A stretch of 64,000 nucleotides of DNA from Pseudomonas sp. LS.1a (GTDB lineage: Bacteria > Pseudomonadota > Gammaproteobacteria > Pseudomonadales > Pseudomonadaceae). The notes beneath the pieces were generated by a model. That model was not told the DNA's origin. It was given only the letters and a program-made list of their open reading frames with translations, and searched no databases. Below are positions 46,328-56,563 of the stretch, piece by piece; within the stretch, counting starts at the first letter, position 1; each line of letters opens with the position of its first letter. The stretch lies in assembly GCF_022533585.1 (NCBI RefSeq), contig NZ_CP092827.1:311001-375000 (forward strand), given 5' to 3'. The position numbers and the translations under genes are program-made.

Positions 46328-46340
46328 TTAAAAATACTCC

Positions 46341-48986
46341 TCAGCAGTCCAGTGGGTTGCGCTTGTCCGGGTCGATACCGAACTTGACGATAGCGTCTGC
46401 AACAACCTTGGGTTCGATCTCGCCACGGTCAGCCAGGGCTTCCAGGGCAGCCAGCACCACGAAGTGACGGTCGACTTCGAAGAAGTGACGCAGCTTCTTG
46501 CGGCTGTCGCTGCGACCGTAACCGTCGGTACCCAGGACCTTGAATTCTTTGCTCGGCACCCACTGGCGAATCTGCTCGGCGAACAGCTTCATGTAGTCGG
46601 TGGAGGCGATGACCGGGCCCTTGCGACCGGTCAGGCACTGCTCGACGTAGGTCTGCTGTGGCTTCTGGCCAGGCTTCAGGCGGTTGGCGCGTTCCACGGC
46701 CAGGCCGTCGCGACGCAGTTCGTTGAAGCTGGTGACGCTCCACACGTCGGCACCGACGTTGAACTCTTCACGCAGGATCTTCGCCGCTTCGCGGACTTCG
46801 CGCAGGATGGTGCCGGAGCCCATCAGCTGCACGTGGTGCGCGGCTTCGCGGGTGTCTTCTTCCAGCAGGTACATGCCCTTGATGATGCCTTCCTCGACAC
46901 CGGCCGGCATGGCTGGCTGCTGGTAGGATTCGTTCATCACGGTGATGTAGTAGAAGATGTCCTGCTGCTCTTCGGTCATCTTCTTCATGCCGTCCTGGAT
47001 GATCACCGCCAGCTCGTAGCCGTAGGTCGGATCGTAGGTGCGGCAGTTCGGGATGGTGCCCGCCATCATGTGGCTGTGACCGTCTTCGTGCTGCAGGCCT
47101 TCACCGTTGAGGGTGGTACGGCCGGCGGTACCGCCGATCAGGAAGCCACGGGTGCGGCTGTCGCCAGCGGCCCAGGCCAGGTCGCCAATGCGCTGGAAGC
47201 CGAACATCGAGTAGAAGATGTAGAACGGCAGCATCGGCTGGTTGTGGCAGCTGTACGAGGTACCAGCAGCGATGAACGACGACATGGCGCCGGCTTCGTT
47301 GATGCCTTCCTCGAGGATCTGGCCCTTCTTGTCTTCGCGGTAGAACATCACCTGGTCTTTATCGACTGGCTCGTAGAGCTGGCCGACCGACGAGTAGATG
47401 CCCAGCTGGCGGAACATGCCTTCCATACCGAAGGTACGGGCTTCGTCCGGGATGATCGGGACGATGCGCTGGCCGATTTCCTTGTCCTTGACCAGCTGCG
47501 CCAGAATACGCACGAAGGCCATGGTGGTGGAGATTTCGCGGTCGCCCGAGCCGTCCAGGATCGCTTTCAGCGTTTCCAGTGGCGGGGTCGGTACGCTGAA
47601 GCTCTTGGCGCGGCGCTGTGGCACGAAACCGCCCAGGGCAGCACGGCGCTCGGCCAGGTACTTGGCTTCGGCAGAACCTTCTTCCGGCTTGAAGAACGGC
47701 AGGTTCTCCAGGTCGGCATCCTTGACCGGGATGTCGAAGCGATCACGGAAGTGACGCAGGCTGTCGACGTCGACCTTCTTGGTGTTGTGTGCGGTGTTCT
47801 TGGCTTCGCCGGCACCGGTACCGTAACCCTTGATGGTCTTGGCCAGGATGACGGTAGGCTGGTCCTTGTGGTTGACCGCCTGGTGGTACGCCGCGTAGAC
47901 CTTGTACGGGTCGTGGCCGCCACGGTTGAGCTTCCAGATCTCTTCGTCGGACAGGTCTTCGACCATGGCCTTGAGCTCTGGGGTGTTGAAGAAGTTCTCA
48001 CGAACGTACGCGCCGTCTTTGGCTTTGTAGTTCTGGTACTCGCCGTCGATGACTTCGTCCATGCGGCGCTGCAGGGCACCGTTGGTGTCCTTGGCGAACA
48101 GTGGGTCCCAGAAGCGGCCCCAGACGACCTTGTTGACGTTCCAGCCACCGCCACGGAACACGCCTTCGAGTTCCTGGATGATCTTGCCGTTGCCGCGAAC
48201 CGGGCCGTCGAGGCGCTGCAGGTTGCAGTTGATGACGAAGATCAGGTTGTCCAGCTTCTCGCGGCCGGCCAGGGCGATTGCGCCCAGGGATTCCGGCTCG
48301 TCGCACTCGCCGTCGCCCATGAAGCACCAGACCTTCTGCTTGCCGGCCGGGATGAAGCCGCGGGCTTCCAGGTACTTCATGAAGCGTGCCTGGTAGATGG
48401 CCTGGATCGGGCCCAGACCCATCGATACGGTCGGGAACTGCCAGAAGTCAGGCATCAGCCATGGGTGCGGGTACGAAGACAGGCCGTTGCCGTCCACTTC
48501 CTGACGGAAGTTGTTCATCTGGTCTTCGCTGATGCGGCCTTCCATGAAGGCACGGGCGTAGACGCCTGGCGAGGCGTGGCCCTGGAAGAAGATCAGGTCG
48601 CCGCCGTGTTCTTCGGTCGGTGCCTGGAAGAAGTAGTTGAAGCCGATGTCGTACAGGGTGGCGCTGGAGGCGAAGCTGGAGATGTGTCCGCCCAGGTCCG
48701 AGTCTTTCAGGTTGGTACGCATGACCATGGCCAGGGCGTTCCAACGCACCATCGAGCGAATGCGGCGTTCCATGAACAGGTCGCCAGGCATGCGTGCTTC
48801 GTGGGTGACAGGGATGGTGTTGCGGTATGGCGTGGTGATCGCATACGGCAGCTGGGAGCCACTACGGGTGGCCAGCTCGCCCATACGGGTCATCAGGTAA
48901 TGAGCGCGGTCTTCGCCTTCTTTGTCGAGGACCGACTCCAGGGCATCCAGCCATTCCTGGGTTTCGATTGGATCGAGGTCTTGCAT
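46341..48986 (-). CDS. aceE: pyruvate dehydrogenase E1, homodimeric
   Basis: 881 residues, the large homodimeric E1 of gamma-proteobacteria. Thiamine diphosphate motif: MGDGECDEPESLGAIALAGREKLDNLIFVINCN. Other landmarks: the N-terminal TQEWLDALE, and EHGGDLIFFQGHASPG near residue 136. It decarboxylates pyruvate and acetylates the E2 lipoyl groups. Start at 48986. The 382-base upstream region holds two copies of a 15-base palindrome (separate entries). Confidence 0.96.
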   Translation of the reverse strand: MQDLDPIETQEWLDALESVLDKEGEDRAHYLMTRMGELATRSGSQLPYAITTPYRNTIPVTHEARMPGDLFMERRIRSMVRWNALAMVMRTNLKDSDLGGHISSFASSATLYDIGFNYFFQAPTEEHGGDLIFFQGHASPGVYARAFMEGRISEDQMNNFRQEVDGNGLSSYPHPWLMPDFWQFPTVSMGLGPIQAIYQARFMKYLEARGFIPAGKQKVWCFMGDGECDEPESLGAIALAGREKLDNLIFVINCNLQRLDGPVRGNGKIIQELEGVFRGGGWNVNKVVWGRFWDPLFAKDTNGALQRRMDEVIDGEYQNYKAKDGAYVRENFFNTPELKAMVEDLSDEEIWKLNRGGHDPYKVYAAYHQAVNHKDQPTVILAKTIKGYGTGAGEAKNTAHNTKKVDVDSLRHFRDRFDIPVKDADLENLPFFKPEEGSAEAKYLAERRAALGGFVPQRRAKSFSVPTPPLETLKAILDGSGDREISTTMAFVRILAQLVKDKEIGQRIVPIIPDEARTFGMEGMFRQLGIYSSVGQLYEPVDKDQVMFYREDKKGQILEEGINEAGAMSSFIAAGTSYSCHNQPMLPFYIFYSMFGFQRIGDLAWAAGDSRTRGFLIGGTAGRTTLNGEGLQHEDGHSHMMAGTIPNCRTYDPTYGYELAVIIQDGMKKMTEEQQDIFYYITVMNESYQQPAMPAGVEEGIIKGMYLLEEDTREAAHHVQLMGSGTILREVREAAKILREEFNVGADVWSVTSFNELRRDGLAVERANRLKPGQKPQQTYVEQCLTGRKGPVIASTDYMKLFAEQIRQWVPSKEFKVLGTDGYGRSDSRKKLRHFFEVDRHFVVLAALEALADRGEIEPKVVADAIVKFGIDPDKRNPLDC

Positions 48987-49095
48987 GGCTTGCTCCAGGG
49001 CGGAAAGGCAACCAGAATCGATTGCCTGAAGTTGCGACTGGCCTTATGGGCAGACGTCGTGAATTCTTGGATTACCGGGGTGTCCTCCGGCGCCG

Positions 49096-49110
49096 TGTAG
49101 TTTTACTACA
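49096..49110. promoter_or_regulatory. 15-base palindrome TGTAGTTTTACTACA, site 1 upstream of aceE
   Basis: Arms TGTAGT/ACTACA around TTT. It lies 110 bases before the aceE start and resembles the TGTA-N-TACA class of sites, which includes HexR sites. Site 2 is a near-copy 52 bases further upstream. Confidence 0.55.
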
Positions 49111-49147
49111 TTTGCTTTCGCATTTCATGCTTTTACACGACACGGGT

Positions 49148-49162
49148 AGTAGTAAAACTACA
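49148..49162. promoter_or_regulatory. 15-base palindrome AGTAGTAAAACTACA, site 2 upstream of aceE
   Basis: Matches the reverse complement of site 1 at 14 of 15 positions. The centre-to-centre distance of 52 bases is close to five helical turns, so both sites would face the same side of the DNA. Confidence 0.55.
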
Positions 49163-49369
49163 TTTGTGCGACGTTTCGTCGCATGCTGGCTTGTGAGGAA
49201 AAACGTTCATGTTGGTTGGCGTTGTGTCGCGAGCGGGTAATTCTTGATGTTTGTTGCCATTTTTTCGTTCATTTCAGCTATTTCCAACTTTTGTACGACA
49301 GTCCAACCGTGGTCCGGCTTCCCCTTGGCCGCTTCTTCCCCTCTATTTCACGCCGATCAAGGATAGACC

Positions 49370-52304
49370 ATGCGCCTACCTTTGCCGTCCGATCTGCCCG
49401 CTACCCTGCAACCACTGGTCGCGCGCAACCAGCAATTCATCAGCGATGCCGTGGCTGCCCACCCGGAACTCGACCTGCAGGCCTGGAGCCCGCTGCATCG
49501 GCAACAGTTCGACCAGGTTGCCGCCGCCAGCGACTTCGTGCTCGGCCTGGCCCGGCGCGAGCCGGCCATGTTGTTCGGCCTGCTGGCCAGTGGCGAGCTG
49601 GACCGGCGTTACGCCGCAGGTGAACTGCGCGGTCACATCGCGGCAGCCGCCCAGGCGGCGCAGAGCGAGGACGAGCTGGCACGCAACCTGCGCCGCGAGC
49701 GCAACCGCCAGCAGATGCGCATCATCTGGCGCGACATCACCCGCCAGGCCGCGCTGGGCGAAACCTGCCGCGACCTGTCCGATCTGGCCGATGCCGCCAT
49801 CGACGAAGCCTACCAATGGCTGTACCCGCGCCACTGTCAGCAGTTCGGTACGCCTGTCGGCAACCGCAGCGGCCAGCCGCAGCACATGGTGGTGCTGGGC
49901 ATGGGCAAGCTGGGCGCGGTGGAGCTGAACCTGTCGTCGGACATCGACCTGATCTTCGCCTTCCCCGAAGGCGGCGAAACCGAAGGGGTGAAGCGCTCGC
50001 TGGACAACCAGGAGTTCTTCACCCGCCTGGGCCAGCGCCTGATCAAGGCACTGGACCCGGTCACCGTCGACGGCTTCGTGTTCCGTGTCGACATGCGCCT
50101 GCGCCCGTACGGCTCGGCCGGCGCGCTGGTGCTCAGCTTCAATGCCCTGGAGCAGTACTACCAGGACCAGGGCCGTGACTGGGAACGCTACGCGATGATC
50201 AAGGCGCGGGTGGTGGCCGGTGATCAGGCGGCCGGTGCGCAGTTGCAGGAGATGCTGCGGCCGTTCGTGTACCGCCGTTACCTGGACTTTTCCGCGATCG
50301 AAGCGCTGCGCACCATGAAGCAGCTGATCCAGCAGGAAGTGCGGCGCAAGGGCATGGCCGACAACATCAAGCTGGGTGCCGGGGGCATTCGCGAGGTGGA
50401 GTTCATCGCCCAGGCCTTCCAGCTGATCCACGGCGGGCGCGACCTCAGCTTGCAGCAGCGGCCTTTGCTGAAAGTGCTGGCCACACCTTGAAGGCCAGGG
50501 CTACCTGCCACCGGCCGTGGTTGCCGAACTGCGTGAAGGTTATGAATTCCTGCGTTATGCCGAGCACGCCATCCAGGCCATTGCCGACCGTCAGACGCAG
50601 ATGCTGCCGGACAGTGAGACCGATCAGGCGCGGGTGGCCTACATGCTCGGTTATGCCGACTGGCAAAGCTTCCATGACCAGCTGACGCACTGGCGTGGCC
50701 GCATTGACTGGCACTTCCGCCAGGTGATCGCCGACCCGGATGATGAAGACGGCGAGGGCGAACTGGTGGTGGGGGGCGAATGGTCGCCGCTGTGGGAGCA
50801 GGCGCAGGATGAAGATGCCGCTGGCCGCCAGCTGCAAGAGGCCGGTTTCCAGCAGCCCGCCGAAGCCCTGCGGCGCCTGGCCGCGCTGCGCTCCAGCCCG
50901 CAGCTGCGTTCCATGCAACGGATCGGGCGTGAACGCCTGGACGCCTTTATCCCACGGCTGCTGGCCCAGGCTGTGGAACATGACAACCCCGACCTGGTGC
51001 TCGAGCGCGTGCTGCCGCTGGTCGAGGCCGTGGCACGGCGTTCTGCCTATCTGGTGTTGCTCACCGAAAACCCCGGCGCCTTGCGCCGCCTGCTGACCCT
51101 GTGCGCCGCCAGCCCGTGGATTGCCGAGCAGATTGCCCGTTACCCGCTGCTGCTCGACGAACTGCTCAACGAAGGCCGCCTGTTCAGCCCGCCACTGGCG
51201 CCGGAGTTGGCCAGCGAGCTGCGCGAGCGCCTGACGCGCATTCCCGAGGACGACCTGGAACAGCAAATGGAGGCGCTGCGCCACTTCAAGCTGGCCCACA
51301 GCCTGCGCGTGGCCGCCTCGGAAATCAGCGGCAACCTGCCGTTGATGAAAGTCAGCGACTACCTGACCTGGCTGGCCGAAGCCATCCTCGACCAGGTGCT
51401 GGCCCTGGCCTGGCGCCAGACCGTGGCTCGCCACGGCCAGCCCAAGCGTAGCGACGGCAGCCTGTGTGACCCAGGCTTCATCATCATCGGCTACGGCAAG
51501 GTGGGCGGCCTGGAGCTGGGCCACGGTTCTGACCTGGACCTGGTATTCATCCACGATGGCGACCCGCAGGCCGAAACCGACGGCGCCAAGCCCATCGACA
51601 GTGCGCAGTTCTTCACCCGGCTGGGCCAGCGCATCATTCACCTGCTGGCCACTCAGACCAACTCGGGCCAGCTGTATGACGTGGACATGCGCCTGCGCCC
51701 GTCGGGGGCCTCGGGCCTGCTGGTGAGCTCGCTGGGCGCGTTCGAGCGCTACCAGCAGAACGAAGCCTGGACCTGGGAGCATCAGGCCCTGGTGCGCGCC
51801 CGGGTACTGGTGGGCTGCAAGCAGGTGGGCGCTGCATTCGAAGGCGTGCGCGCCAAGGTGCTGGGCCAGGCCCGCGACCTGGAAAAGCTGCGCAGCGAAG
51901 TGAGCGAAATGCGCGCCAAGATGCGCGATAACCTCGGCACCAAGGCTACCGCTGCCGGTACCGCGGCCAATGCCTTCGAGGCCGGTGTACCGTTCGATAT
52001 CAAGCAGGATGCGGGCGGTATCGTCGATATCGAATTTATGGTGCAATACGCCGCTTTGGCCTGGTCTCACGACCATCCGGCCATACTTCGATGGACCGAT
52101 AACATCCGCATTCTGGAAGAGCTGGAGCAGGCAGGGTTGATGCCGGCCAGTGACGCGGTGCTGTTGCGTGAAGTGTACAAGGCGTTCCGCTCGGCCTCGC
52201 ACCGCCAGGCCCTGCAAAAGCAGGCCGGGGTGATCGATGCGGCGCAGTTTGCCGATGAACGCCGTGAGGTGCGGCGGATCTGGGGTGAACTGGGCCTTAC
52301 CTGA
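49370..52304 (+). CDS. glnE: glutamine synthetase adenylyltransferase/deadenylase (frame broken)
   Basis: About 977 residues after repair, as expected. It has two nucleotidyltransferase halves: GMGKLGAVELNLSSDIDLIF in the N-terminal half and GYGKVGGLELGHGSDLDLVF in the C-terminal half. GlnE adds and removes AMP on glutamine synthetase under GlnB control. The first frame ends at 50491 in a false KVLATP; the second resumes at LEGQGYLPPAVVAELREGYEF. Here the break is one extra base near 50484-50487 (GCCACACCTTGAAGG against an expected GCCAC(A/C)CTTGAAGG). It is the only insertion among the frame breaks in the window. Start at 49370. Confidence 0.9.
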
Positions 52305-52315
52305 AGGCCCCGCCA

Positions 52316-52408
52316 ACCCTGTGGGAGCGGGTTCACCCGCGCAGAAGGCCACGCGTTGCCTGGCACCGGCTTCGCCGGTGTTCGCGGGTAAACCCGCTCC
52401 CACAGGGT
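52316..52408. repeat. REP inverted pair
   Basis: Arms about 26 bases (52316-52341 TTCACCC, 52383-52408 TTTACCC) between glnE and waaF. Confidence 0.85.
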
Positions 52409-52527
52409 CTGCAATCAGCGACGGATATGCCTGAGTGGTACACTGTCCGCCACATAGCCTGAATATAAAGAGGGGAGGCCAGGCTGTACCGCAGCCTGCA
52501 GCCTCCCCGAGCGTTTCTGGACTAAGC

Positions 52528-53577
52528 ATGAGAATACTGATCATTGGCCCCAGCTGGGTCGGCGACATGGTGATGGCGCAGACCCTGTTCCAGTGCCTGA
52601 AACAGCAGCACCCCGACTGCGTGATCGATGTGCTGGCCCCCGAGTGGAGCCGGCCGATCCTCGAACGCATGCCCGAGGTCCGTCAGGCCCTGAGCTTCCC
52701 GCTCGGCCACGGCGCGCTGGAACTGGCCACGCGGCGACGCATCGGCAAATCCCTGGCCGGCCAGTACGACCAGGCCATCCTGCTGCCCAACTCGCTGAAG
52801 TCGGCGCTGGTGCCGTTCTTCGCCGGTATCCCCAAGCGTACTGGCTGGCGCGGCGAAATGCGCTTCGGCCTGCTCAACGACGTGCGCAAGCTGGACAAGG
52901 CCCGCTACCCGCTGATGATCGAGCGCTTCATGGCCCTGGCCTACGCGCCCGGCGCCGAGCTGCCGCAGCCGTACCCGCGCCCCAGCCTGCAGATCGAAGC
53001 GCAAAGCCGTGATGCTGCCCTGGCCAAGTTCGGCCTGGAGCTGGACCGCCCGGTGCTGGCGCTGTGCCCCGGTGCCGAGTTCGGCGAGGCCAAGCGCTGG
53101 CCGGCCGAGCACTACGCCACCGTGGCCGATGCGATGATCCGCCAGGGCTGGCAGGTGTGGTTGTTCGGCTCGAAGAACGATCACCCGGTCGGTGAGCAGA
53201 TCCGTGATCGGCTGATCCCGGGCTTGCGTGAAGAATCGTCCAACCTGGCCGGCGAAACCTCGCTGGCCGAGGCCATCGACCTGATGTCCTGCGCCCATGC
53301 CGTGGTGTCCAACGACTCCGGGCTGATGCACGTGGCCGCCGCGCTGAACCGCCCGCTGGTGGCGGTGTACGGCTCGACCTCGCCAGGCTTCACCCCGCCG
53401 CTGGCCGAGCACGTGGAGGTGGTGCGCACCGGCATCGAGTGCAGCCCGTGCTTCGACCGCACCTGCCGCTTCGGCCACTACAACTGCCTGCGCCTGCTGG
53501 AACCGGGCAAAGTCATTGCCGCCCTGCACAGCCTGAGCGGGCCGGACCTGATCGATACCGTGGCCGAGGTCGACTAA
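52528..53577 (+). CDS. waaF: ADP-heptose:LPS heptosyltransferase II
   Basis: 349 residues, GT family 9. Starts MRILIIGPSWVGDMVMAQTLF; donor-site segments LCPGAEFGEAKRWPAEHYA and SCAHAVVSNDSGLMHVAAAL, and a Cys pair in CSPCFDRTCRFGHYNC. It adds the second heptose to the LPS inner core. Start at ATG 52528, the usual WaaF start. It abuts waaC without spacer and heads the core operon. Confidence 0.95.
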   Translation: MRILIIGPSWVGDMVMAQTLFQCLKQQHPDCVIDVLAPEWSRPILERMPEVRQALSFPLGHGALELATRRRIGKSLAGQYDQAILLPNSLKSALVPFFAGIPKRTGWRGEMRFGLLNDVRKLDKARYPLMIERFMALAYAPGAELPQPYPRPSLQIEAQSRDAALAKFGLELDRPVLALCPGAEFGEAKRWPAEHYATVADAMIRQGWQVWLFGSKNDHPVGEQIRDRLIPGLREESSNLAGETSLAEAIDLMSCAHAVVSNDSGLMHVAAALNRPLVAVYGSTSPGFTPPLAEHVEVVRTGIECSPCFDRTCRFGHYNCLRLLEPGKVIAALHSLSGPDLIDTVAEVD

Positions 53578-54636
53578 GTGCGGGTACTGATCATCAAGAC
53601 TTCGTCGCTGGGTGATGTGATCCACACCTTGCCGGCGCTTACCGATGCCGCCCACGCTATCCCGGGCATCCGCTTCGACTGGGTGGTGGAAGAAGGCTTC
53701 GCGGAAATCCCCGGCTGGCACCCGGCGGTCGACCAGGTGATCCCGGTGGCCATCCGCCGCTGGCGCAAGAACCTCTGGCAAACCATCAAGAGTGGCGAGT
53801 GGAAGGCGTTCAAGCAGCGAGTACGCGAGCGCAAGTACGACCTGGTGATCGACGCCCAGGGCCTGGTCAAGTCGGCCTGGCTGACCCGCTACGTGAAGGC
53901 GCCGGTAGCTGGCCTGGACCGCTACTCGGCCCGTGAAGGCTGGGCCAGCCGCTTCTATGACCGGCGCTTGTCGGTTGCCACCGGGCAGCATGCGGTGGAG
54001 CGGGTGCGCCAGCTGTTCGCCATGGCCCTGGCCTACGACCTGCCGGAAGGCATCGGCAACTACGGCCTCGACCTCGAGCGCCTGCAACTACCGCCAGCCG
54101 CCCCCTATGTGGTGTTCCTGCATGGCACCACCTGGGCGACCAAGCACTGGCCCGAAGCCTACTGGCGCGAACTGGCCGAACGCATGGGCCGGCGCAAGCT
54201 GGAGGTGCGCCTACCGTGGGGTAACCCGGCCGAAAAGGCTCGGGCCGAGCGCATCGCCCAGGGCTTGAACAATTGCCAGGTACTCCCCAAATTGAACCTT
54301 GCCGGCGTCGCTCGCGTGTTGGCGGCGGCAAAAGCCTGCGTGGCGGTCGATACCGGCCTTGGCCACCTGGCGGCGGCACTCGATGTGCCCACCATTTCGC
54401 TGTTCGGCCCGACCAACCCGGGCCTGACCGGCGCCTACGGACGGACCCAGATACACCAGGCCAGTGACTGGCCCTGCGCGCCCTGCCTGCAGAAGAAGTG
54501 CACCTACAAACCGAGCGCCGACGACCTGCGCCGGTTCGATCTCAAACGCGAGTGGCCGCTGTGCTTCACTCGCCTGAATCCCGAGCATGTGGCGAGCCGC
54601 TTGAGCGCGTTGCTGCTGGCTGAGGATGTCCGTTGA
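53578..54636 (+). CDS. waaC: ADP-heptose:LPS heptosyltransferase I
   Basis: 352 residues, GT family 9: (GTG) start reading VRVLIIKTSSLGDVIHTLPALTDA, then FLHGTTWATKHWPEAYWRELA and AAAKACVAVDTGLGHLAAAL. It adds the first heptose to Kdo in the LPS core. The GTG start directly follows the waaF TAA and the TGA overlaps the waaG ATG, so translation is coupled throughout. Confidence 0.95.
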   Translation: MRVLIIKTSSLGDVIHTLPALTDAAHAIPGIRFDWVVEEGFAEIPGWHPAVDQVIPVAIRRWRKNLWQTIKSGEWKAFKQRVRERKYDLVIDAQGLVKSAWLTRYVKAPVAGLDRYSAREGWASRFYDRRLSVATGQHAVERVRQLFAMALAYDLPEGIGNYGLDLERLQLPPAAPYVVFLHGTTWATKHWPEAYWRELAERMGRRKLEVRLPWGNPAEKARAERIAQGLNNCQVLPKLNLAGVARVLAAAKACVAVDTGLGHLAAALDVPTISLFGPTNPGLTGAYGRTQIHQASDWPCAPCLQKKCTYKPSADDLRRFDLKREWPLCFTRLNPEHVASRLSALLLAEDVR

Positions 54637-55760
54637 TGCAACTGGCTTTCGTGCTTTACAAGTATTTCCCCTTCGGCGGGCTGCAGCGCGATTTCATGCG
54701 CATTGCCCTGGAATGCCAGAAGCGGGGCCACCAGATTCGCGTGTACACGCTGATCTGGGAGGGTGACATTCCGCCGGGCTTCGAAGTGCTGGTGGCGCCG
54801 GTGAAGGCGATTTTCAACCACCGCCGCAACGAGAAGCTCAGCGCCTGGATGGCCGCCGACCTGGCCAAGCGCCCGGTCGACCGCCTGATCGGCTTCAACA
54901 AGATGCCCGGGCTGGACGTGTACTACGCCGCCGACGGCTGTTTCGAGGACAAGGCGCAGACCCTGCGTGGCGGCCTGTACCGCCGCTGGGGCCGCTACCG
55001 GCACTTTGCCGAGTACGAACGTGCGGTGTTCGCCAAGGACGCCCATACCGAAGTACTGATGATTTCCGAAGTGCAGCAGCCGCTGTTCATCAAGCACTAC
55101 GGTACCCCTGTGGAACGTTTCCACTTGCTGCCACCGGGCATTTCCCAGGACCGCCGCGCGCCGGCCAACGCCGGCGAAATCCGCGCCGAGTTCCGCAAGG
55201 AATTCAACCTGGGCGATGACGACCTGCTGCTGGTGCAGATTGGCTCGGGCTTCAAGACCAAGGGCGTGGACCGCAGCCTCAAGGCCCTGGCCGCACTGCC
55301 ATCGGCCCTGCGCAAGCGCACCAGGCTGATGGTGATCGGCCAGGATGACCCCAAGGTGTTCCAGCTGCAAAGCGCTACCTTGGGCCTGGGCGAGCAGGTG
55401 CAGTTCCTCAAGGGCCGCAGCGACATCCCGCGCTTCCTGCTGGGTGCCGACTTGCTGATTCACCCGGCGTACAACGAGAACACCGGCACGGTGCTGCTCG
55501 AAGCGCTGGTGGCTGGCCTGCCGGTGCTGGTCTCCAAGGTGTGTGGCTACGCCCACTACATTGCCGAGGCCGACAGCGGCCTGGTGCTGGACGAGCCGTT
55601 CGAGCAGGAACAACTCAATGGCTATCTGCAGCGTATGCTCGAAGACCAGCAGGCCCGCGCCAGCTGGTCGCGCAACGGCCTGGCGTTTGCTGAAACCGCC
55701 GATCTGTACAGCATGCCGCAACATGCTGCCGACGTGATCCTGGGGCAGGAGTCTGCATGA
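54636..55760 (+). CDS. waaG: LPS core glycosyltransferase WaaG
   Basis: 374 residues, GT family 4. It begins MQLAFVLYKYFPFGGLQRDFMR and has the C-terminal donor site LLGADLLIHPAYNENTGTVLLEALVAGLPV with the E-x7-E pattern. In Pseudomonas it adds the first sugar of the outer core (galactosamine in P. aeruginosa). Start taken at ATG 54636; a TTG one codon earlier is also in frame. It overlaps waaP by four bases. Confidence 0.94.
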   Translation: MQLAFVLYKYFPFGGLQRDFMRIALECQKRGHQIRVYTLIWEGDIPPGFEVLVAPVKAIFNHRRNEKLSAWMAADLAKRPVDRLIGFNKMPGLDVYYAADGCFEDKAQTLRGGLYRRWGRYRHFAEYERAVFAKDAHTEVLMISEVQQPLFIKHYGTPVERFHLLPPGISQDRRAPANAGEIRAEFRKEFNLGDDDLLLVQIGSGFKTKGVDRSLKALAALPSALRKRTRLMVIGQDDPKVFQLQSATLGLGEQVQFLKGRSDIPRFLLGADLLIHPAYNENTGTVLLEALVAGLPVLVSKVCGYAHYIAEADSGLVLDEPFEQEQLNGYLQRMLEDQQARASWSRNGLAFAETADLYSMPQHAADVILGQESA

Positions 55761-56563
55761 AGCTGATACTGGCCGAACCGTTCAAGCGCCTGTGGGCCGG
55801 GCGTGATGCCTTCGACGCCGTGGAGGCGCTGCAAGGCGAGGTCTATCGCGAGCTGGAAGGGCGTCGCACGCTGCGCACCGAGGTCGCTGGCGAGGGCTTC
55901 TTCGTCAAGATCCACCGCGGCATCGGCTGGGGTGAGATCTTCAAGAACCTGCTAACCGCCAAGCTACCGGTGCTCGGCGCCGGCCAGGAATGGCAGGCCA
56001 TCCAGCGCCTGCACCAGGTTGGCGTGCCGACCATGACTGCCGTCGCCTATGGCGAGCGGGGCAGCAACCCGGCCGCTCAACACTCGTTCATCATCACTGA
56101 GGAACTGGCGCCGACCATCAGCCTGGAAGACTTCAGCATCGACTGGGTCAGGCAGCCACCCGAGCCACGCCTGAAGCGTGCGCTGATCGCCGAGGTGGCG
56201 AAGATGACCGGCGGCATGCACCGCGCCGGGGTCAACCACCGCGACTGCTACATCTGTCACTTCCTGCTTCACACCGACCGCCCGGTGACGGCGGAAGATT
56301 TCAAACTGTCGGTGATCGACCTGCACCGCGCGCAGACCCGGGCGAAAATCAGCCGCCGCTGGCGCGACAAGGACCTGGCCGCGCTGTACTTCTCGGCGCT
56401 GGATATTGGCCTGACCCAACGCGACAAGCTGCGCTTCCTGCGCGGCTACTTCCAGCGCCCGCTGCGGCAGATCCTGAAAGAGGAAGCCGCGCTGCTCGCC
56501 TGGCTGGAGCGCAAGGCGCAGAAACTCTACGATCGCAAGCAACGCTATGGGGATGCACTCTGA
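55757..56563 (+). CDS. waaP: LPS heptose kinase WaaP
   Basis: 268 residues of the RfaP/Kdo kinase family. It begins MKLILAEPFKRLWAGRDAFDAVEALQGEVYRELEGRRT; the catalytic loop is GVNHRDCYICHFLLHTD and the metal site VIDLHRAQTR. WaaP phosphorylates heptose I of the LPS core; in P. aeruginosa it is essential and also a self-phosphorylating tyrosine kinase. The next gene's ATG overlaps its stop. Confidence 0.93.
   Translation: MKLILAEPFKRLWAGRDAFDAVEALQGEVYRELEGRRTLRTEVAGEGFFVKIHRGIGWGEIFKNLLTAKLPVLGAGQEWQAIQRLHQVGVPTMTAVAYGERGSNPAAQHSFIITEELAPTISLEDFSIDWVRQPPEPRLKRALIAEVAKMTGGMHRAGVNHRDCYICHFLLHTDRPVTAEDFKLSVIDLHRAQTRAKISRRWRDKDLAALYFSALDIGLTQRDKLRFLRGYFQRPLRQILKEEAALLAWLERKAQKLYDRKQRYGDAL

Larger units (their letters stand above)
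48987..49369. other. divergent aceE/glnE intergenic region
   Basis: 382 bases with lower GC than the flanking genes, holding the aceE promoter leftward and the glnE promoter rightward. The two palindromes at 49096-49110 and 49148-49162 are the only structured sites I can define. Confidence 0.65.

Noticed and set aside
46464..49100. 878-codon plus-strand frame opposite aceE
   Set aside because: Antisense shadow of aceE with no family features.
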